From contig NZ_JAKILB010000003.1 of NCBI RefSeq assembly GCF_023283895.1, forward strand, positions 186,001 through 250,000: DNA of 64,000 nucleotides, given 5' to 3'. Below are positions 7,370-18,283 of this stretch, piece after piece; the first letter of the stretch is position 1; every line of letters begins with the position of its first letter. Position numbers and translations under genes: made by a program. This stretch comes from Shewanella pneumatophori. GTDB taxonomy: Bacteria; Pseudomonadota; Gammaproteobacteria; Enterobacterales; Shewanellaceae. Below the pieces are notes generated by a model. It was not told where the DNA came from and searched no databases. It worked only from the letters and a program-made list of their open reading frames with translations.

Positions 7370-10300
7370 ATGTTAGCAAGAATTATTAGCGCCTCAATTA
7401 AACAGCGCGCCATGGTATTAGTGCTCACTGCAGTGATAGCTTTAATCGGCTATCAAGCAATGCGCATGACACCGCTCGATGCATTACCAGATTTATCTGA
7501 CGTGCAAGTTATCGTCAAAACCTCTTATCCGGGCCAAGCGCCACAATTGGTAGAAGATCAAATCACCTACCCATTATCTACGGCCATGCTAGCTGTGCCC
7601 GGCGCAAAAACCGTACGCGGTTTTTCAATGTTCGGTGATTCATACGTTTATATTATCTTTGAAGATGGCACCGACATTTACTGGGCGCGCTCGCGGGTTT
7701 TAGAATATCTATCGCAAACCCAAGGCCAGCTGCCTGAAAATGTTACTCCCACACTTGGGCCCGATGCGTCTGGCGTTGGCTGGGTATTTCAATATGCCTT
7801 GGTTGACCGTAAAGGCCAACACGACTTGGCCCAGCTGCGCTCATTACAAGACTGGTTCTTAAAGCTTGAGCTGCAAAGTGTTTCAGGCGTATCAGAGGTG
7901 GCCACAATAGGTGGTATGGAACAGTCATATCAGATCATTGTCGATCCACACAAACTGGCGCTGTATCAGATTGATTTGATGACAGTGAAAAATGCCTTAG
8001 ATAACTCTAACAGCTCCACTGGCGGCTCGGTGATTGAAATGGCCGAAGCCGAATACATGATCACCTCAACTGGCTATCGCCAAACACTGGCAGATTTTGA
8101 AGAGATCCCATTAGGGATCGTGTCAGAATCTGGCACGCCGGTATTAATGAAAGATGTGGCGCAGCTGCGTACAGGTCCAGCCGCACGCCGCGGTATTGCA
8201 GAGCTTGATGGTGAAGGCGAAGTGGTTGGCGGTATCGTTGTGATGCGCTACGGTGAAAACGCCCTTGCAACCATTAACAACGTTAAACAGAAGCTCAGCG
8301 AAATTGAAAACGGCTTACCCGATGGCGTTGAGCTAGTAATCACTTACGATCGCTCAGAGCTTATTCTCAACTCCGTTGATAACTTGATGCACAAAGTGCT
8401 CGAGGAGATGCTAGTTGTCGGCGTGATCTGTCTAATCTTCTTACTCCATGCTCGCTCAACATTAGTGGCAATTATCTCGCTGCCTATCTCGATTCTGATT
8501 AGCTTTATCATAATGAACCTAATTGGCGTCAACGCTAATATTATGAGCTTAGGTGGGATTGCGATTGCGATTGGCGCCGTGGTAGATGCCGCGATTGTAA
8601 TGGTGGAAAATACTCACAAACACCTTGAGCATTACCGTGAGCAACACAATGGCGCAACCCCAACTGGAGAGGCGCACTGGGACTTAGTACGTAAAGCCTC
8701 GATTGAGGTTGGGCCGGCGCTATTTTTCAGTCTACTGATTATTACCTTAAGCTTTGTGCCTGTGTTTGCCTTAGAGGCGCAAGAGGGGCGTTTATTCCAC
8801 CCTCTTGCTTTCACTAAGACCTTTGCCATGGCAGCTAGCGCCATCTTGGCTATTACCCTAATTCCAGTATTAATGGGTTATTTTGTTCGCGGGAAAATTC
8901 CCGATGAACGTAAAAATCCGCTTAGCCGTTTGCTGATTGCTATTTATGAGCCGACGTTACGCTTAGTACTGCGCTTTCCCAAAATCACCATCCTGTTAGC
9001 GATAATGACCTTAGCCAGTGCGCTATATCCAATGAGCAAGATGGGCAGCGAGTTTATGCCAGAGCTTGAAGAGGGCGACTTGCTTTACATGCCAACCACT
9101 TTGCCAAGTGTCAGTGCTGGTAAGGCTGCTGAAATTTTGCAGCAAACCGACAGGTTAATTAAAACCATTCCAGAGGTGAAACGCGTGTTTGGTAAAGTTG
9201 GCCGCGCAATGACGGCAACCGATCCTGCTCCACTCACCATGCTAGAAACTACTATCATGCTTAACCCTAGAGACACTTGGCGTGAAGGCATGACGCTCGA
9301 AGGTATCATCGCGGAGCTACAAAAAACCGTAAAAGTGCCCGGTATGACTAACGCTTGGGTGCAGCCAATTAAAACTCGTATCGATATGCTTTCGACGGGC
9401 GTACGCACACCTGTGGGGATAAAAATTTCTGGCGCGGATATCGACGAGTTACAAAGAATTGGTACCGAAATAGAAGCTGTTGTTAGCAAGCTTCCCGGCA
9501 CGACATCAGCATTTGCTCAGCGCACAACTGGCGGCCGTTATATTGATATTGAGCCCAACCTTAAAAACGCTGCCCGCTACGGTATGACCTTAAAAGACAT
9601 ACAAGACGTGGTGCAAATGGCAATTGGTGGTATGAAGGTCGGTCAATCTATTCAAGGGCAAGAGCGTTACCCGATTAACATTCGTTATCCACGGGAACTA
9701 CGCGACAGCATTGAAAAGCTAGAAGACTTACCGGTACTGACCAAAACGGGTAAATACTTACCTTTAGGTAATCTTGCTAGCATTACGATTAGTGATGGTG
9801 CGCCCATGCTAGCCAGTGAAAATGGCCGCTTAATCAGTTGGGTATTTGTCGATTTGAAAGATATTTCAATTGGTGAATACATAACAACTGCCAGAGCCGC
9901 GCTAGATGAGCAAATTACATTGCCAGCGCGTTACAGCTACACCTTTGCCGGTCAATACGAATATATGCAGCGCGTAGAAGCAAAAATGCAGCTAGTCGTC
10001 CCCTTGATGCTAGCAGTGATCTTTATGCTACTGATGATGACCTTTAGCTCATTTACACAGGCTTCTGTCATCATGCTTAGCCTGCCGTTCTCGCTAGTAG
10101 GCAGTGCTTGGTTGCTATTCTTGTTAGACTTCAACTTCTCGGTCGCAGTCTCAGTGGGAATGATCGCCCTTGCAGGTGTAGCCGCAGAGTTTGGCGTTGT
10201 TATGCAGGTTTACCTTAATAACAGCATTAAAGAGCGTAAAGAAGCGGGTCTACTCAGCAAGCGTAGTGATTTAAGTGAAGCGCTTATTCACGGCGCAGTA

Positions 10301-10510
10301 ATGCGTATTCGTCCTAAAGCGATGACAGTCGCAACCATCTTCTTTGGTCTACTGCCCATCATGTGGGGTAGTGGTACTGGTAATGAAGTAATGCAAAAGA
10401 TTGCCGCACCTATGGTAGGTGGCATGGTCACAGCGCCATTGCTGTCATTATTTGTTATCCCAGCGATTTACTTACTGATCTACGGCAGAAAGCTCAGCCA
10501 AGGTAAGTAA
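7370..10510 (+). CDS. cusA: CusA-like heavy-metal RND transporter (Cu/Ag efflux pump)
   Basis: 1046 aa, standard for HME-RND proteins. Twelve transmembrane helices with two large periplasmic loops are apparent. Family-typical features include LDALPDLSDVQVIVKTSYPGQ near the N-terminus, the TM4 charged motif IAIAIGAVVDAAIVMVEN, and GSEFMPELEEGDLLYMPTTLP in the second half. Met residues in the porter domain (e.g. PMLASENG region, MLSTGVRTPVGIKISG) fit Cu(I)/Ag(I) rather than Zn/Co, but ion specificity is inferred. It uses proton motive force to export metal with CusB. No outer-membrane factor gene accompanies it in this window. A strong terminator follows. Confidence 0.93.
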   Translation: MLARIISASIKQRAMVLVLTAVIALIGYQAMRMTPLDALPDLSDVQVIVKTSYPGQAPQLVEDQITYPLSTAMLAVPGAKTVRGFSMFGDSYVYIIFEDGTDIYWARSRVLEYLSQTQGQLPENVTPTLGPDASGVGWVFQYALVDRKGQHDLAQLRSLQDWFLKLELQSVSGVSEVATIGGMEQSYQIIVDPHKLALYQIDLMTVKNALDNSNSSTGGSVIEMAEAEYMITSTGYRQTLADFEEIPLGIVSESGTPVLMKDVAQLRTGPAARRGIAELDGEGEVVGGIVVMRYGENALATINNVKQKLSEIENGLPDGVELVITYDRSELILNSVDNLMHKVLEEMLVVGVICLIFLLHARSTLVAIISLPISILISFIIMNLIGVNANIMSLGGIAIAIGAVVDAAIVMVENTHKHLEHYREQHNGATPTGEAHWDLVRKASIEVGPALFFSLLIITLSFVPVFALEAQEGRLFHPLAFTKTFAMAASAILAITLIPVLMGYFVRGKIPDERKNPLSRLLIAIYEPTLRLVLRFPKITILLAIMTLASALYPMSKMGSEFMPELEEGDLLYMPTTLPSVSAGKAAEILQQTDRLIKTIPEVKRVFGKVGRAMTATDPAPLTMLETTIMLNPRDTWREGMTLEGIIAELQKTVKVPGMTNAWVQPIKTRIDMLSTGVRTPVGIKISGADIDELQRIGTEIEAVVSKLPGTTSAFAQRTTGGRYIDIEPNLKNAARYGMTLKDIQDVVQMAIGGMKVGQSIQGQERYPINIRYPRELRDSIEKLEDLPVLTKTGKYLPLGNLASITISDGAPMLASENGRLISWVFVDLKDISIGEYITTARAALDEQITLPARYSYTFAGQYEYMQRVEAKMQLVVPLMLAVIFMLLMMTFSSFTQASVIMLSLPFSLVGSAWLLFLLDFNFSVAVSVGMIALAGVAAEFGVVMQVYLNNSIKERKEAGLLSKRSDLSEALIHGAVMRIRPKAMTVATIFFGLLPIMWGSGTGNEVMQKIAAPMVGGMVTAPLLSLFVIPAIYLLIYGRKLSQGK

Positions 10511-10522
10511 GCAGGTTTTATT

Positions 10523-10555
10523 AAAATGGGTAGCCAATTGGCTACCCATTTTTTA
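10523..10555 (+). terminator. Strong terminator after cusA (bidirectional)
   Basis: Long stem of about 14 bp (AAAATGGGTAGCCA with TGGCTACCCATTTT) followed by a T run; flanking A/T runs allow function on both strands. Confidence 0.9.
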
Positions 10556-10603
10556 TTTCAATGCCATCTAGTACGCTATTATTCAGGCTCTACCTCTAAA
10601 GCT

Positions 10604-11386
10604 CTAAACGCCCATGCGCAGCTCTATAATTGAGAAAAAACCACCGTCGGGATCATTGATCACCGCGAATCGTCCCACATTAGGAATATCCGTCGGCGGT
10701 ACGCACACCTTACCGCCAAGCTCAGTGACTTTGGCAGCTTTATCATCACAACTATCAACTGTGAAGTACAACATCCAATGCGCTGGCATATCGCCCCACT
10801 CTGCAGTCATCGCCATCATACCACCCACATCTTGGCTACCGACTTGCCATTCGGTGTAGTTCATCCCCTCCATGTCACTATCTCGATGGGCCCAGCCAAA
10901 TACATGGGAGTAAAACAGCTTAGCCTGCTCTGGTGTACGGCACGCCAGCTCTACCCAACACATGGTATGCGGCTCGCCAGCTCGCTTAGCACCGATATGG
11001 TTATTAGCTTGCCACAAAGCAAAACGCGCGCCTTCAGGATCTCTTATCACCGCCATGCGCCCAGCCTCGCCCACATCATGAGGCCCAATAATCACAGTAC
11101 CACCAGATCCAGTAACATCGACGAGTGAGGAGTCTAAATTCTCAACCGCAAAATAGATTGTCCATTGGGTTATTTCACCGTTTTGCGCCATTTCATCGGG
11201 GATCTGGTACATGGCGCCAATATCATCCTCTTCAATAGTCAGCATGCTATACGTGCCCTCAGGGATTGGCATATCCACAATATCCCAATCAAATAAGCCA
11301 CGGTAAAATGCCTTACTGCTTTCAATCTTCATCGAGGCGAGCTCAGCCCAACATGGCTGGCCTTGAAAATACTGGTCAACTTTCAT
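10604..11386 (-). CDS. VOC (glyoxalase/bleomycin resistance) family protein, two-domain
   Basis: 260 aa from the ATG at 11386, which has AAGG at suitable spacing; a GTG three codons upstream is less likely. Two tandem VOC modules are visible: residues ~1-130 with PCWAELASMKIESSKAFY and IRDPEGARFALWQ, and ~135-258 with MCWVELACRTPEQAKLFY and INDPDGGFFSIIE. Each VOC domain supplies paired beta-alpha-beta-beta-beta units that usually form a metal site. The protein is typical of PhnB/hydroxylase-like VOC members of unknown substrate. It is transcribed convergently with cusA. Confidence 0.85.
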   Translation of the reverse strand: MKVDQYFQGQPCWAELASMKIESSKAFYRGLFDWDIVDMPIPEGTYSMLTIEEDDIGAMYQIPDEMAQNGEITQWTIYFAVENLDSSLVDVTGSGGTVIIGPHDVGEAGRMAVIRDPEGARFALWQANNHIGAKRAGEPHTMCWVELACRTPEQAKLFYSHVFGWAHRDSDMEGMNYTEWQVGSQDVGGMMAMTAEWGDMPAHWMLYFTVDSCDDKAAKVTELGGKVCVPPTDIPNVGRFAVINDPDGGFFSIIELRMGV

Positions 11387-11521
11387 CGCAATCACCTTTT
11401 AGATCATATTGCATTGAGTTAAGACCGAGATCCGCTAACTGTCCAACTAAAAATCCAGCCTATTTTGTTAGCAATAACATTACTGTGGCTCGGCGATAAT
11501 TGAGTCTATAGTGAAAACGAA

Positions 11522-11595
11522 AATAGCCCCATTAGGGGCTATTGATAGTCTCAACCTTGGTGCTTAATTGAATCGAACGATTTATCGATTCAATT
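11522..11595 (-). terminator. Two hairpins downstream of the HlyD-family gene
   Basis: The hairpin at 11522-11543 (AATAGCCCC/GGGGCTATT) is GC-rich with flanking A/T tracts and looks like a terminator. A second, 11-bp inverted repeat (11566-11576 with 11585-11595, AATTGAATCGA) lies nearer the gene end and lacks a T run. Together they separate the HlyD gene from the VOC gene. Confidence 0.6.
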
Positions 11596-11612
11596 GCCTC
11601 GAAACATTTAGG

Positions 11613-12836
11613 CTAGATACTGTAGAAGTAGTAGATTTGCGATTTCATTCTAATAACAATACCACGAATTACGTCCAAGAAAGCCAAGAACTCAATCGGT
11701 TTAGTTCCAGAGATCCACGCTAAACCTACCGAGCCAACCGGAATGTCATAGTCAGCAGACTCACTCAGTTTTAACCTAACAAAATGATGCTTGTTGTTAA
11801 GGTTCTGCCCTGTGGTTTGCCTAACATTATCGTCTATAGCCAATAATCGCCCTTGCGATTCTCCAGTCGCCTCCACTATGCCTTCAACTTCGGCGCGAAA
11901 CACTTTGCCTGGATACACAGCTGAAGCAAACTCAGCCTGCTGGCCAACCTTAACGTTACGAATTGCCTGATGATTTACCCGCATTAGTACATACTTTTCA
12001 TTGGTATACATCTGCATTCGCGGTGCTACGCCAACATACTGACCTTCACGCATAATAAAGTTAGTTACGTAGCCGTCGGTTGGAGCGTACACCTTAGTGT
12101 TATCTAGATTCCATTGCGCCTGTGCCACATTCTCATGCTCACTATTTAAATCAGCTTGGCGACTTTCAACCGCTAGACGCGACTTTTCAATGTTTAGCAG
12201 CGCAGTATGCTCGGCCATTTGCGCCTTTTCTATTTGAGTGCCATAAGTGTTTACTTGAGCCTGCGCCAAATCCACCGCTGTTTGCTGCTCATCTAACTGG
12301 CTTTTGGTAATAGTGTCTGGTACCACACGATTTTGCTCTTTATAGCGCGCTAAGGTGGTTTGCTTCCACTTCAGATCTTTTTTAGCAGCATCTAGCTGAT
12401 TTGTTGTAATACTGACATCAGCAATTGCAACTTGATGTTGTTTCTCTGCTAGCTTCACATCTTCAGTCGCTAGCGAGAGGTTTACCTCAGCACTTTGTTG
12501 CGCGACTAATGCCTTGTTCAATGCAATTTGATAAGGCTCTGGATCTAAGTCATAAATCAACTGACCTTTAGTTATCTGTTGATTCGGTTGGATATAGATA
12601 TTTTCGACTTTGCCTTTAATCTGCGAGTTGGCTGGGCGCAGCTGAATATGCGGTGACTGCACCAAAGAACCACCGGATAAATCCATTGGAGTGTAATTGA
12701 GTAGCCCCACCCAAACAAACATCAACCAGCCAGTACCACCTAAATAAGCAAATGCTTTGCTATAAGTGTTCCAAGGCATACCAACTAAACGCAGTAGGTA
12801 AATAAATAGCGCCCAAACTGCTAAGCCTTCAAGCAT
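11613..12836 (-). CDS. HlyD family secretion/efflux adaptor (YibH-like)
   Basis: 407 aa from the ATG at 12836, which is preceded by AGGAGAAG; the open frame extends slightly upstream. Two N-terminal membrane segments (about residues 1-20 and 32-50) are followed by the biotin/lipoyl-like domain (QIKGKVENIYIQPNQQITKG), a long coiled-coil hairpin, and the second lipoyl half (VYAPTDGYVTNFIMREGQYV). It is an inner-membrane adaptor for an export system whose transporter is not evident here. The start overlaps the end of the DUF3302 gene, matching the yibH/yibI pairing of Enterobacteria. Substrate unknown. Confidence 0.87.
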   Translation of the reverse strand: MLEGLAVWALFIYLLRLVGMPWNTYSKAFAYLGGTGWLMFVWVGLLNYTPMDLSGGSLVQSPHIQLRPANSQIKGKVENIYIQPNQQITKGQLIYDLDPEPYQIALNKALVAQQSAEVNLSLATEDVKLAEKQHQVAIADVSITTNQLDAAKKDLKWKQTTLARYKEQNRVVPDTITKSQLDEQQTAVDLAQAQVNTYGTQIEKAQMAEHTALLNIEKSRLAVESRQADLNSEHENVAQAQWNLDNTKVYAPTDGYVTNFIMREGQYVGVAPRMQMYTNEKYVLMRVNHQAIRNVKVGQQAEFASAVYPGKVFRAEVEGIVEATGESQGRLLAIDDNVRQTTGQNLNNKHHFVRLKLSESADYDIPVGSVGLAWISGTKPIEFLAFLDVIRGIVIRMKSQIYYFYSI

Positions 12837-13170
12837 TATTCTTCTCCTCTGTTGCTGCAACTTGTTCTATATTTGGCTCTTTCTCGCGCCACACATCTCT
12901 AATTCGCCGTAATGCTTTTTCACCATCGACAAATGCCACCATAACTGCGATTACCCAAACCCAGTGCCATATAAACCCTATCCAGGTGAGCGCGGTGATC
13001 AACCCTATTTGATGGTGTTGCTCCCTATGAGCTTTATTGATTGGCATTTCATGGATTTTCCAAAAACCGAATGCAGCAGCGGCAACAGAGAGCACCATGA
13101 CCACAGCAGCCACGCCATGCAGAGCAGTGTCTACGCCTGAATCAACGAATGGCATACTGAATAAACTCAT
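12829..13170 (-). CDS. DUF3302 inner-membrane protein (YibI/YiaW-like)
   Basis: 113 aa from the ATG at 13170, chosen because GAGG sits 8 bases upstream; a longer open frame reaches 13257 but its extra N-terminus is Cys/Ser-rich and unlike the family. Two transmembrane helices are clear (VAAVVMVLSVAAAAFGFW and ITALTWIGFIWHWVWVIAVM). It overlaps the HlyD gene by 8 bp, so the two are one operon. In other gammaproteobacteria the same pair occurs without a defined function. Confidence 0.82.
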   Translation of the reverse strand: MSLFSMPFVDSGVDTALHGVAAVVMVLSVAAAAFGFWKIHEMPINKAHREQHHQIGLITALTWIGFIWHWVWVIAVMVAFVDGEKALRRIRDVWREKEPNIEQVAATEEKNNA

Positions 13171-13310
13171 AGGTATCAACCTCGAAAATAGATGTTTTGG
13201 AGCACTATTTTGACTTGTAGTGGAGCAAGAACAAGATCGAATACACTTATGTATCATATAGGCGCTCTTTATGATTCAATGAGGTAAATTTACTTTGGGG
13301 GGCTTGGGAA

Positions 13311-14339
13311 ATGTTGCTTAATACCGCCTTTATACGTTCTTGCTATATCGCGCCTATTTTCACTGGCATTTACGCGAAATATGGCATTAGTCTCGACGAT
13401 ATCGGCATCCCTAAACAGTTGATGCAAGAGCCTATGATGCTGATCCCTTTTACTGAAGTATCACAATGGTTTGAGCAAATAGAGCGCCTCAGTGGGGATG
13501 CTGACTTTATGGTGAAAATTCAGCAGCACTTAACGCTGTCAGCCCCAGAGATCCCCGGTAACTGGTTTTTGAGCGCCCCCGATCTCGCCATCTCGTTTAG
13601 GCGAATTAACCATGGCGTAAATTGTTTTCAGTCAGGTGCTAGCTATTATGCTCAGCAATCAGGAAAGATATTAAAGTGGTGCTACAGCAATGATTTTGCC
13701 AAGGGAAAAGCACGCTCCCATGACTCACTAAGGGTTGCGTTCACGCTATTTAATGCCATCAAGCATTATGTTGGTGATGGCAATAATCTGCTAAAAGTTA
13801 GGCTCAGTGGCCCACCGATTCAACAACAAGAAACCGAACAATTATTTAATTGTCCTGTGGTGTGGAATGCGCCGCAAACCGAGCTATGGCTGAGTATTGA
13901 CGACCTATTAATGTCGACGGACGATTACACCTATGCACCTGAGCCACTCACTGCGTCAATTCCGTTATCGCAACTGGAAAACTTCTTAAACATTCCACAA
14001 CCAACTGATACGCCCAAAGTGCTTTATGAGATGGTGAATTATTCGCGCTATTACGGCTTACCTAATGTCGATAAAGTCGCGGCACTATTTGGGATCTCAA
14101 GACAACAGCTGCAAAGACGACTACAAAAACTGGGTTTTACCTTTACCTATCTATCGGGCTATATCCAGTGTAATCAGGCAATAAAATATATGCTAGAAGG
14201 CATGGATATTGACGAAATAGCCCTACGACTAGGCTACAGCAATAGCCATAGTTTTAGTCGCTCGTTTACCCGCTTTCGTAGGCAAACACCCACTCAATAT
14301 TTGGCTAAGCTAAACCTACAAAGCAAAAAGCCTCTTTAA
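13311..14339 (+). CDS. AraC family transcriptional regulator
   Basis: 342 aa. The N-terminal ~220 residues resemble the Arabinose-binding/OruR-type effector domain of regulators such as OruR/ArgR-like AraC members. The C-terminus holds two helix-turn-helix motifs: VDKVAALFGISRQQLQRRL and a second ending in LGYSNSHSFSRSFTRFRRQTPTQYL, the highly conserved AraC signature. It is divergent from the DUF3302-HlyD pair, with only ~140 bp between starts, so that pair is a plausible target. The effector is unknown. Its stop lies inside the bidirectional terminator that also serves the downstream permease. Confidence 0.9.
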   Translation: MLLNTAFIRSCYIAPIFTGIYAKYGISLDDIGIPKQLMQEPMMLIPFTEVSQWFEQIERLSGDADFMVKIQQHLTLSAPEIPGNWFLSAPDLAISFRRINHGVNCFQSGASYYAQQSGKILKWCYSNDFAKGKARSHDSLRVAFTLFNAIKHYVGDGNNLLKVRLSGPPIQQQETEQLFNCPVVWNAPQTELWLSIDDLLMSTDDYTYAPEPLTASIPLSQLENFLNIPQPTDTPKVLYEMVNYSRYYGLPNVDKVAALFGISRQQLQRRLQKLGFTFTYLSGYIQCNQAIKYMLEGMDIDEIALRLGYSNSHSFSRSFTRFRRQTPTQYLAKLNLQSKKPL

Positions 14340-14353
14340 GTAAGAGGCTTTTT
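14325..14353. terminator. Bidirectional terminator between the AraC regulator and the permease gene
   Basis: Stem AAAAAGCCTCTT/AAGAGGCTTTTT (14325-14336 with 14342-14353) with A and T tracts on both sides. The left arm overlaps the last codons of the regulator. Confidence 0.88.
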
Positions 14354-14374
14354 AATTAACTCGCTAAAATGGCG

Positions 14375-15631
14375 TTAACCGTAAACAGGCAATATCCCAG
14401 CCATAGCAAGTAAGTGGCATGCGCCAGTTACTAAACCAAATATAATCACAATGGCAATTAATGGCGTACCGCCAGGTACTTTAAAGCTATCGCTTTCAGC
14501 AAACATTTGACGTGACTTATAAGCCATCATCGCAGGTACAATCGCCGCCCAAATTGTAGCTGCCAGCGCAGCAAAACCAATTGCGATTAAGAATCCATTC
14601 GGGAACAAAATACCTAAAACCGTTGGCGGAATAAAGGTAACCGCTGCAGTCTTAAAGCGGCCAGTACGTGACTCATCAAAACCAAATAAATCGGCTAAAT
14701 AGTCAAATAATCCTAAGGTCACGCCCAAGAATGACGAGGCTACAGCTAAGTTAGCAAACAGAGTTAACATAGTGTTTAACCAGCTATTGGCCATTACATC
14801 AGACAAAGCACCAACCAGCACCCCCATATTACCGCCCTCGGCAATAATATCGACAAACTGACTACGTGGAATATTGCCCATGGTCGCCATTAACCAACAG
14901 CTATAGATTACAAGCGCGATAAAAGTACCAATAAACAATGCTTTGATAATTGTCTTTGGCTCTTTGCCATAGTACTTAACTAGGCTTGGCACATTACCGT
15001 GATAACCAAAGCTCGCAAGACCAAATGGCAATGCCGCTAACAAATATGGTGCGTAGCTTTGCTCGCCATCAGGCATAAATAGTTTAGCCGTGTCGATATC
15101 AATCAGCAAGTTACCAACCGCAAGGAAGAAGGTAATGATCATACCGCCAAGCATTACAGTAGTAATTCTATCTACCGCCTTGGTACTAATCACCACAATC
15201 GCTGCCAACACACCTGCAAACACAAGGCCTGCAACGCTCTGAGGTAAGTTAATCCCTAAACCTTCTAGGCTGTGGTTCACAATCGATCCACCGCCACTTA
15301 TGTAAGCGTAGGTCAAAATATACAGTACAAAGGTAATTGATAAGCCATTCACCAAGCGCCAAAATTGGCCTAAGGTTTCTTTAGTTAACGTATCAAAACT
15401 GGCACCCGGCTCAAAATGCAGGTTGGTTTCCAGTAGCATCAAACCTGACACCAACATACAGAACCAGATACCCACTAACATCAGCATTGAGTAGCCAAAC
15501 CACATTCCGGCGCCAACAACTGGTAGCGAGAACATACCCGCACCAACAGTTGTACCCGCAATGATCATAGCTCCGCCTAATAGCGACTTACCTGCAGCTT
15601 TGTTTTTAGCTGCATTCATATGATTTGCCAT
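14375..15631 (-). CDS. Aromatic amino acid permease (HAAAP family, Mtr/TyrP-like)
   Basis: 418 aa with about 11 transmembrane helices. The N-terminal [20 protein letters not shown] is the hallmark of tryptophan/tyrosine permeases of the hydroxy/aromatic amino acid permease family. It imports Trp or Tyr in symport with protons; which amino acid cannot be told from the sequence. Its ATG overlaps the plsB stop codon by one base (TAATG), suggesting translational coupling to plsB, an unusual partner for a permease. It is followed by the terminator shared with the AraC gene. Confidence 0.9.
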   Translation of the reverse strand: MANHMNAAKNKAAGKSLLGGAMIIAGTTVGAGMFSLPVVGAGMWFGYSMLMLVGIWFCMLVSGLMLLETNLHFEPGASFDTLTKETLGQFWRLVNGLSITFVLYILTYAYISGGGSIVNHSLEGLGINLPQSVAGLVFAGVLAAIVVISTKAVDRITTVMLGGMIITFFLAVGNLLIDIDTAKLFMPDGEQSYAPYLLAALPFGLASFGYHGNVPSLVKYYGKEPKTIIKALFIGTFIALVIYSCWLMATMGNIPRSQFVDIIAEGGNMGVLVGALSDVMANSWLNTMLTLFANLAVASSFLGVTLGLFDYLADLFGFDESRTGRFKTAAVTFIPPTVLGILFPNGFLIAIGFAALAATIWAAIVPAMMAYKSRQMFAESDSFKVPGGTPLIAIVIIFGLVTGACHLLAMAGILPVYG

Positions 15632-18054
15632 TAAGCTTTTTGCTCCGCATGAACACTATCTACGATAGTTTGTCTTACTGACGAGCGTAACAACAAGTTG
15701 GCTCTCTCTTTAATACGTTTGATATCCGCGCACCCTTCGCTATCAACTAGGTAACCTAGTTCTTTTAATTTGACGCTCAGCGTAGCGTATAGCTTCTTGT
15801 CGTAAAACTCTGGCGCTGTAATACCGTGAAGCGCGCCCAATCTTTGCGCCAAACGATGACTGTCTTTCTCAAGCTCTGAACGCTCCATATTTGGCTTAAC
15901 CTCAAGTAGGTTAAACAAAATAGCGTAACGCTGCATGGTTTCACTAACAGTGCCAGATAGCAGTAATAATTGATTAATTTTGCTATCTACAACTTCAAAG
16001 TGCTCAGCTTCAACCACTAAACCTTGAGCTACAAAAATGTCTAAGATCTTGTTGGTGTATTCTGCAGGATCATCGATCCCCATAAACAATTCAGCTTCAA
16101 GCAAAGGATAGAAATCATTAACGATACAAATAACATCTTCACGGCTGCAGTTTTCTTTACGCAGCAAACAAGCTGCGATTAAAGACGGCAGTACCATTAA
16201 GTGAATAATGTTGTTGCGATAGTAAGTCATCGTAATCGCAATACTTGGGTCGATAGAGATAATATCGCCAAGTGGATCGCTTTCAATTTGTAGCTTTTTA
16301 AGCTCTAAACCTTGTGACACTAGGTCGTGACCACTACCCTCTGGAACTGAGGTATAAGCGGTATATGGCTGCTCTTTTAATAGCGTTAAATACAGATCTA
16401 ACTGCTTATCTAATTGCGAGCGCTCAAGTGCATTTTGCTCAGATGCCAACAACACCATGCTGGTTAACGTCACCGAGCTTACCGCTGCAGCGTCGTTAAT
16501 GTTGGTCATTACGCGGTTAGCCAAGTTATTAACCACTGGAGTTAACCAGCTTGGCTTAGCATCTGGCTCGTTTGCCACTTCTTCACGCCAGTTTGGCGCC
16601 TGCTCATTTAAGAAGCTATGCAGTGTAATTGGCTCACCAAAGTTTACATAGCCTTGACCAAAGTTACCTAGCTTGCGGATAGCACCAAATACTTGCCAAA
16701 CAGACTCTTTCTTTTTCTTCTTACCACTTAGCTCTTTGTGGTAAGTCGCAACTTCCATTACATGGTCATAGCCTAAGTACACTGGCACTAAAGTTACTGG
16801 ACGCTCAACACCGCGCAATACACTGTTTAGTGTCATCGCCAACATACCGGTTTTAGGTGCAAGTAAACGACCTGTACGTGAGCGGCCACCTTCAGTGAAA
16901 TACTCCACAGAGTAACCTTTAGTAAATAGCTGATCTAAATACTCACGGAACACTGCAGTGTAGAGCTTATTACCGCCGAAACTGCGGCGAATAAAGAAAG
17001 CACCACCACGGCGGAACGCTGGGCCAGCAGGCCAGAAGTTAAGGTTAATACCGGCAGCAATATGCGGTGGCACCATACCTTGATAATAAAGAATATAAGA
17101 CAATAACAGGTAGTCCATGTGGCTACGGTGACACGGTACATATACAATTTCGTGACCGTCGTGGTGCAGCTGTCTAATCTGCTCAGCACCTTTAATATTG
17201 ATGCCTTTATAAAGCTTGTTCCAAAGCCAAGTTAAGAAACGCTCGGCAATACGCACTAAGCTATCAGAATAATCTGCGGCGATTTCGTCTAAATACTCCA
17301 TCGCTTTAGCGCGGGCTTCAGATTCAGAAATTTTCTTGCTTGCCGCTTCTTCTTTAATCGCCTTGGTAATAGAGTCAGATTTAAGTAGCGAGTGGAATAA
17401 CGCTTGGCGCTTAGGTAGTTGTGGCCCAGTCATTACCTTACGTTGACGCTGGAAGTGCACTCTTGCAACACGAGCAAGCTTTTGCGCAATGCGCTTATCT
17501 GTACCGTGCTCATCGGCCATGTAACGCAGCGAAACTGCATTAGAAAACTGGACAAAGTTATGACGGCCTAAGAATAAAATCATCAAGCACTTACGCAACC
17601 ACGTTGGGTTTTGGCGTTCAAGTACCGCTGCACGCATAGTGTCGTCTTCTTTACCCGGAGTACGCCCCCAGTAAAGGCTAACTGGCACTAACTGAATATC
17701 GAGTTCGCGATTTTGCTTATGTACACTCAGCAGGCGCTTGAAGCAATCAAGATAAGGCTCGCCACCTTGCCTTTTACCAAATAGCGGCTTACTGCCTTCT
17801 AAACAAACGACTCTAGGTGCTTTAACACCGTTAACCTCTAAGTCTTCATAAGGGCTCGGCAAACCTAGCTTAGTCGTCATTTCGCTAAGTGCAGCAATGT
17901 CACTGACAGATTCAGTTTTCATTACGTAAGCTAGTGGCTTACTTGGATCAAGATTGAGATCGTCAAATGGATCGTGAGGCACCACAATCGTGTGCACCAA
18001 TTTGCGCTGTATCCAGCGTAAAGATTTAAACCAAAGTGAGTCTTGTTTGGACAT
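15631..18054 (-). CDS. plsB: PlsB, glycerol-3-phosphate 1-O-acyltransferase
   Basis: 807 aa from the ATG at 18054 ([14 protein letters not shown]), the same length as E. coli PlsB; another ATG 12 bp upstream is possible. Transfers acyl groups from acyl-CoA or acyl-ACP to sn-glycerol-3-phosphate, the first step of phospholipid synthesis, at the inner membrane. The acyltransferase motifs are in order: [12 protein letters not shown] (the HX4D catalytic block), [15 protein letters not shown], and [11 protein letters not shown]. In related genomes plsB is next to lexA; here the Tn7-like element separates them by about 19 kb. Its own upstream region of ~230 bp is retained. Confidence 0.96.
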   Translation of the reverse strand: MSKQDSLWFKSLRWIQRKLVHTIVVPHDPFDDLNLDPSKPLAYVMKTESVSDIAALSEMTTKLGLPSPYEDLEVNGVKAPRVVCLEGSKPLFGKRQGGEPYLDCFKRLLSVHKQNRELDIQLVPVSLYWGRTPGKEDDTMRAAVLERQNPTWLRKCLMILFLGRHNFVQFSNAVSLRYMADEHGTDKRIAQKLARVARVHFQRQRKVMTGPQLPKRQALFHSLLKSDSITKAIKEEAASKKISESEARAKAMEYLDEIAADYSDSLVRIAERFLTWLWNKLYKGINIKGAEQIRQLHHDGHEIVYVPCHRSHMDYLLLSYILYYQGMVPPHIAAGINLNFWPAGPAFRRGGAFFIRRSFGGNKLYTAVFREYLDQLFTKGYSVEYFTEGGRSRTGRLLAPKTGMLAMTLNSVLRGVERPVTLVPVYLGYDHVMEVATYHKELSGKKKKKESVWQVFGAIRKLGNFGQGYVNFGEPITLHSFLNEQAPNWREEVANEPDAKPSWLTPVVNNLANRVMTNINDAAAVSSVTLTSMVLLASEQNALERSQLDKQLDLYLTLLKEQPYTAYTSVPEGSGHDLVSQGLELKKLQIESDPLGDIISIDPSIAITMTYYRNNIIHLMVLPSLIAACLLRKENCSREDVICIVNDFYPLLEAELFMGIDDPAEYTNKILDIFVAQGLVVEAEHFEVVDSKINQLLLLSGTVSETMQRYAILFNLLEVKPNMERSELEKDSHRLAQRLGALHGITAPEFYDKKLYATLSVKLKELGYLVDSEGCADIKRIKERANLLLRSSVRQTIVDSVHAEQKA

Positions 18055-18283
18055 GTTTATATGCAATGTTAGTCGCTTCTAATAAGGCGCTAGAATACCA
18101 GATATTTAAATCCTTTGCGCGATTGTATTACCTACGCGAATAATCTTATCAGTCTATTTATAGAACAATGACTTAGTATTTAAAAAGTCGATAACTCAGT
18201 GATTAACTAGGATTAAATCGCGTTCATACCAGTTTAATCTAAACACCAGGGTTCATTCTGAATAAAATCAGATTTAACTTATA

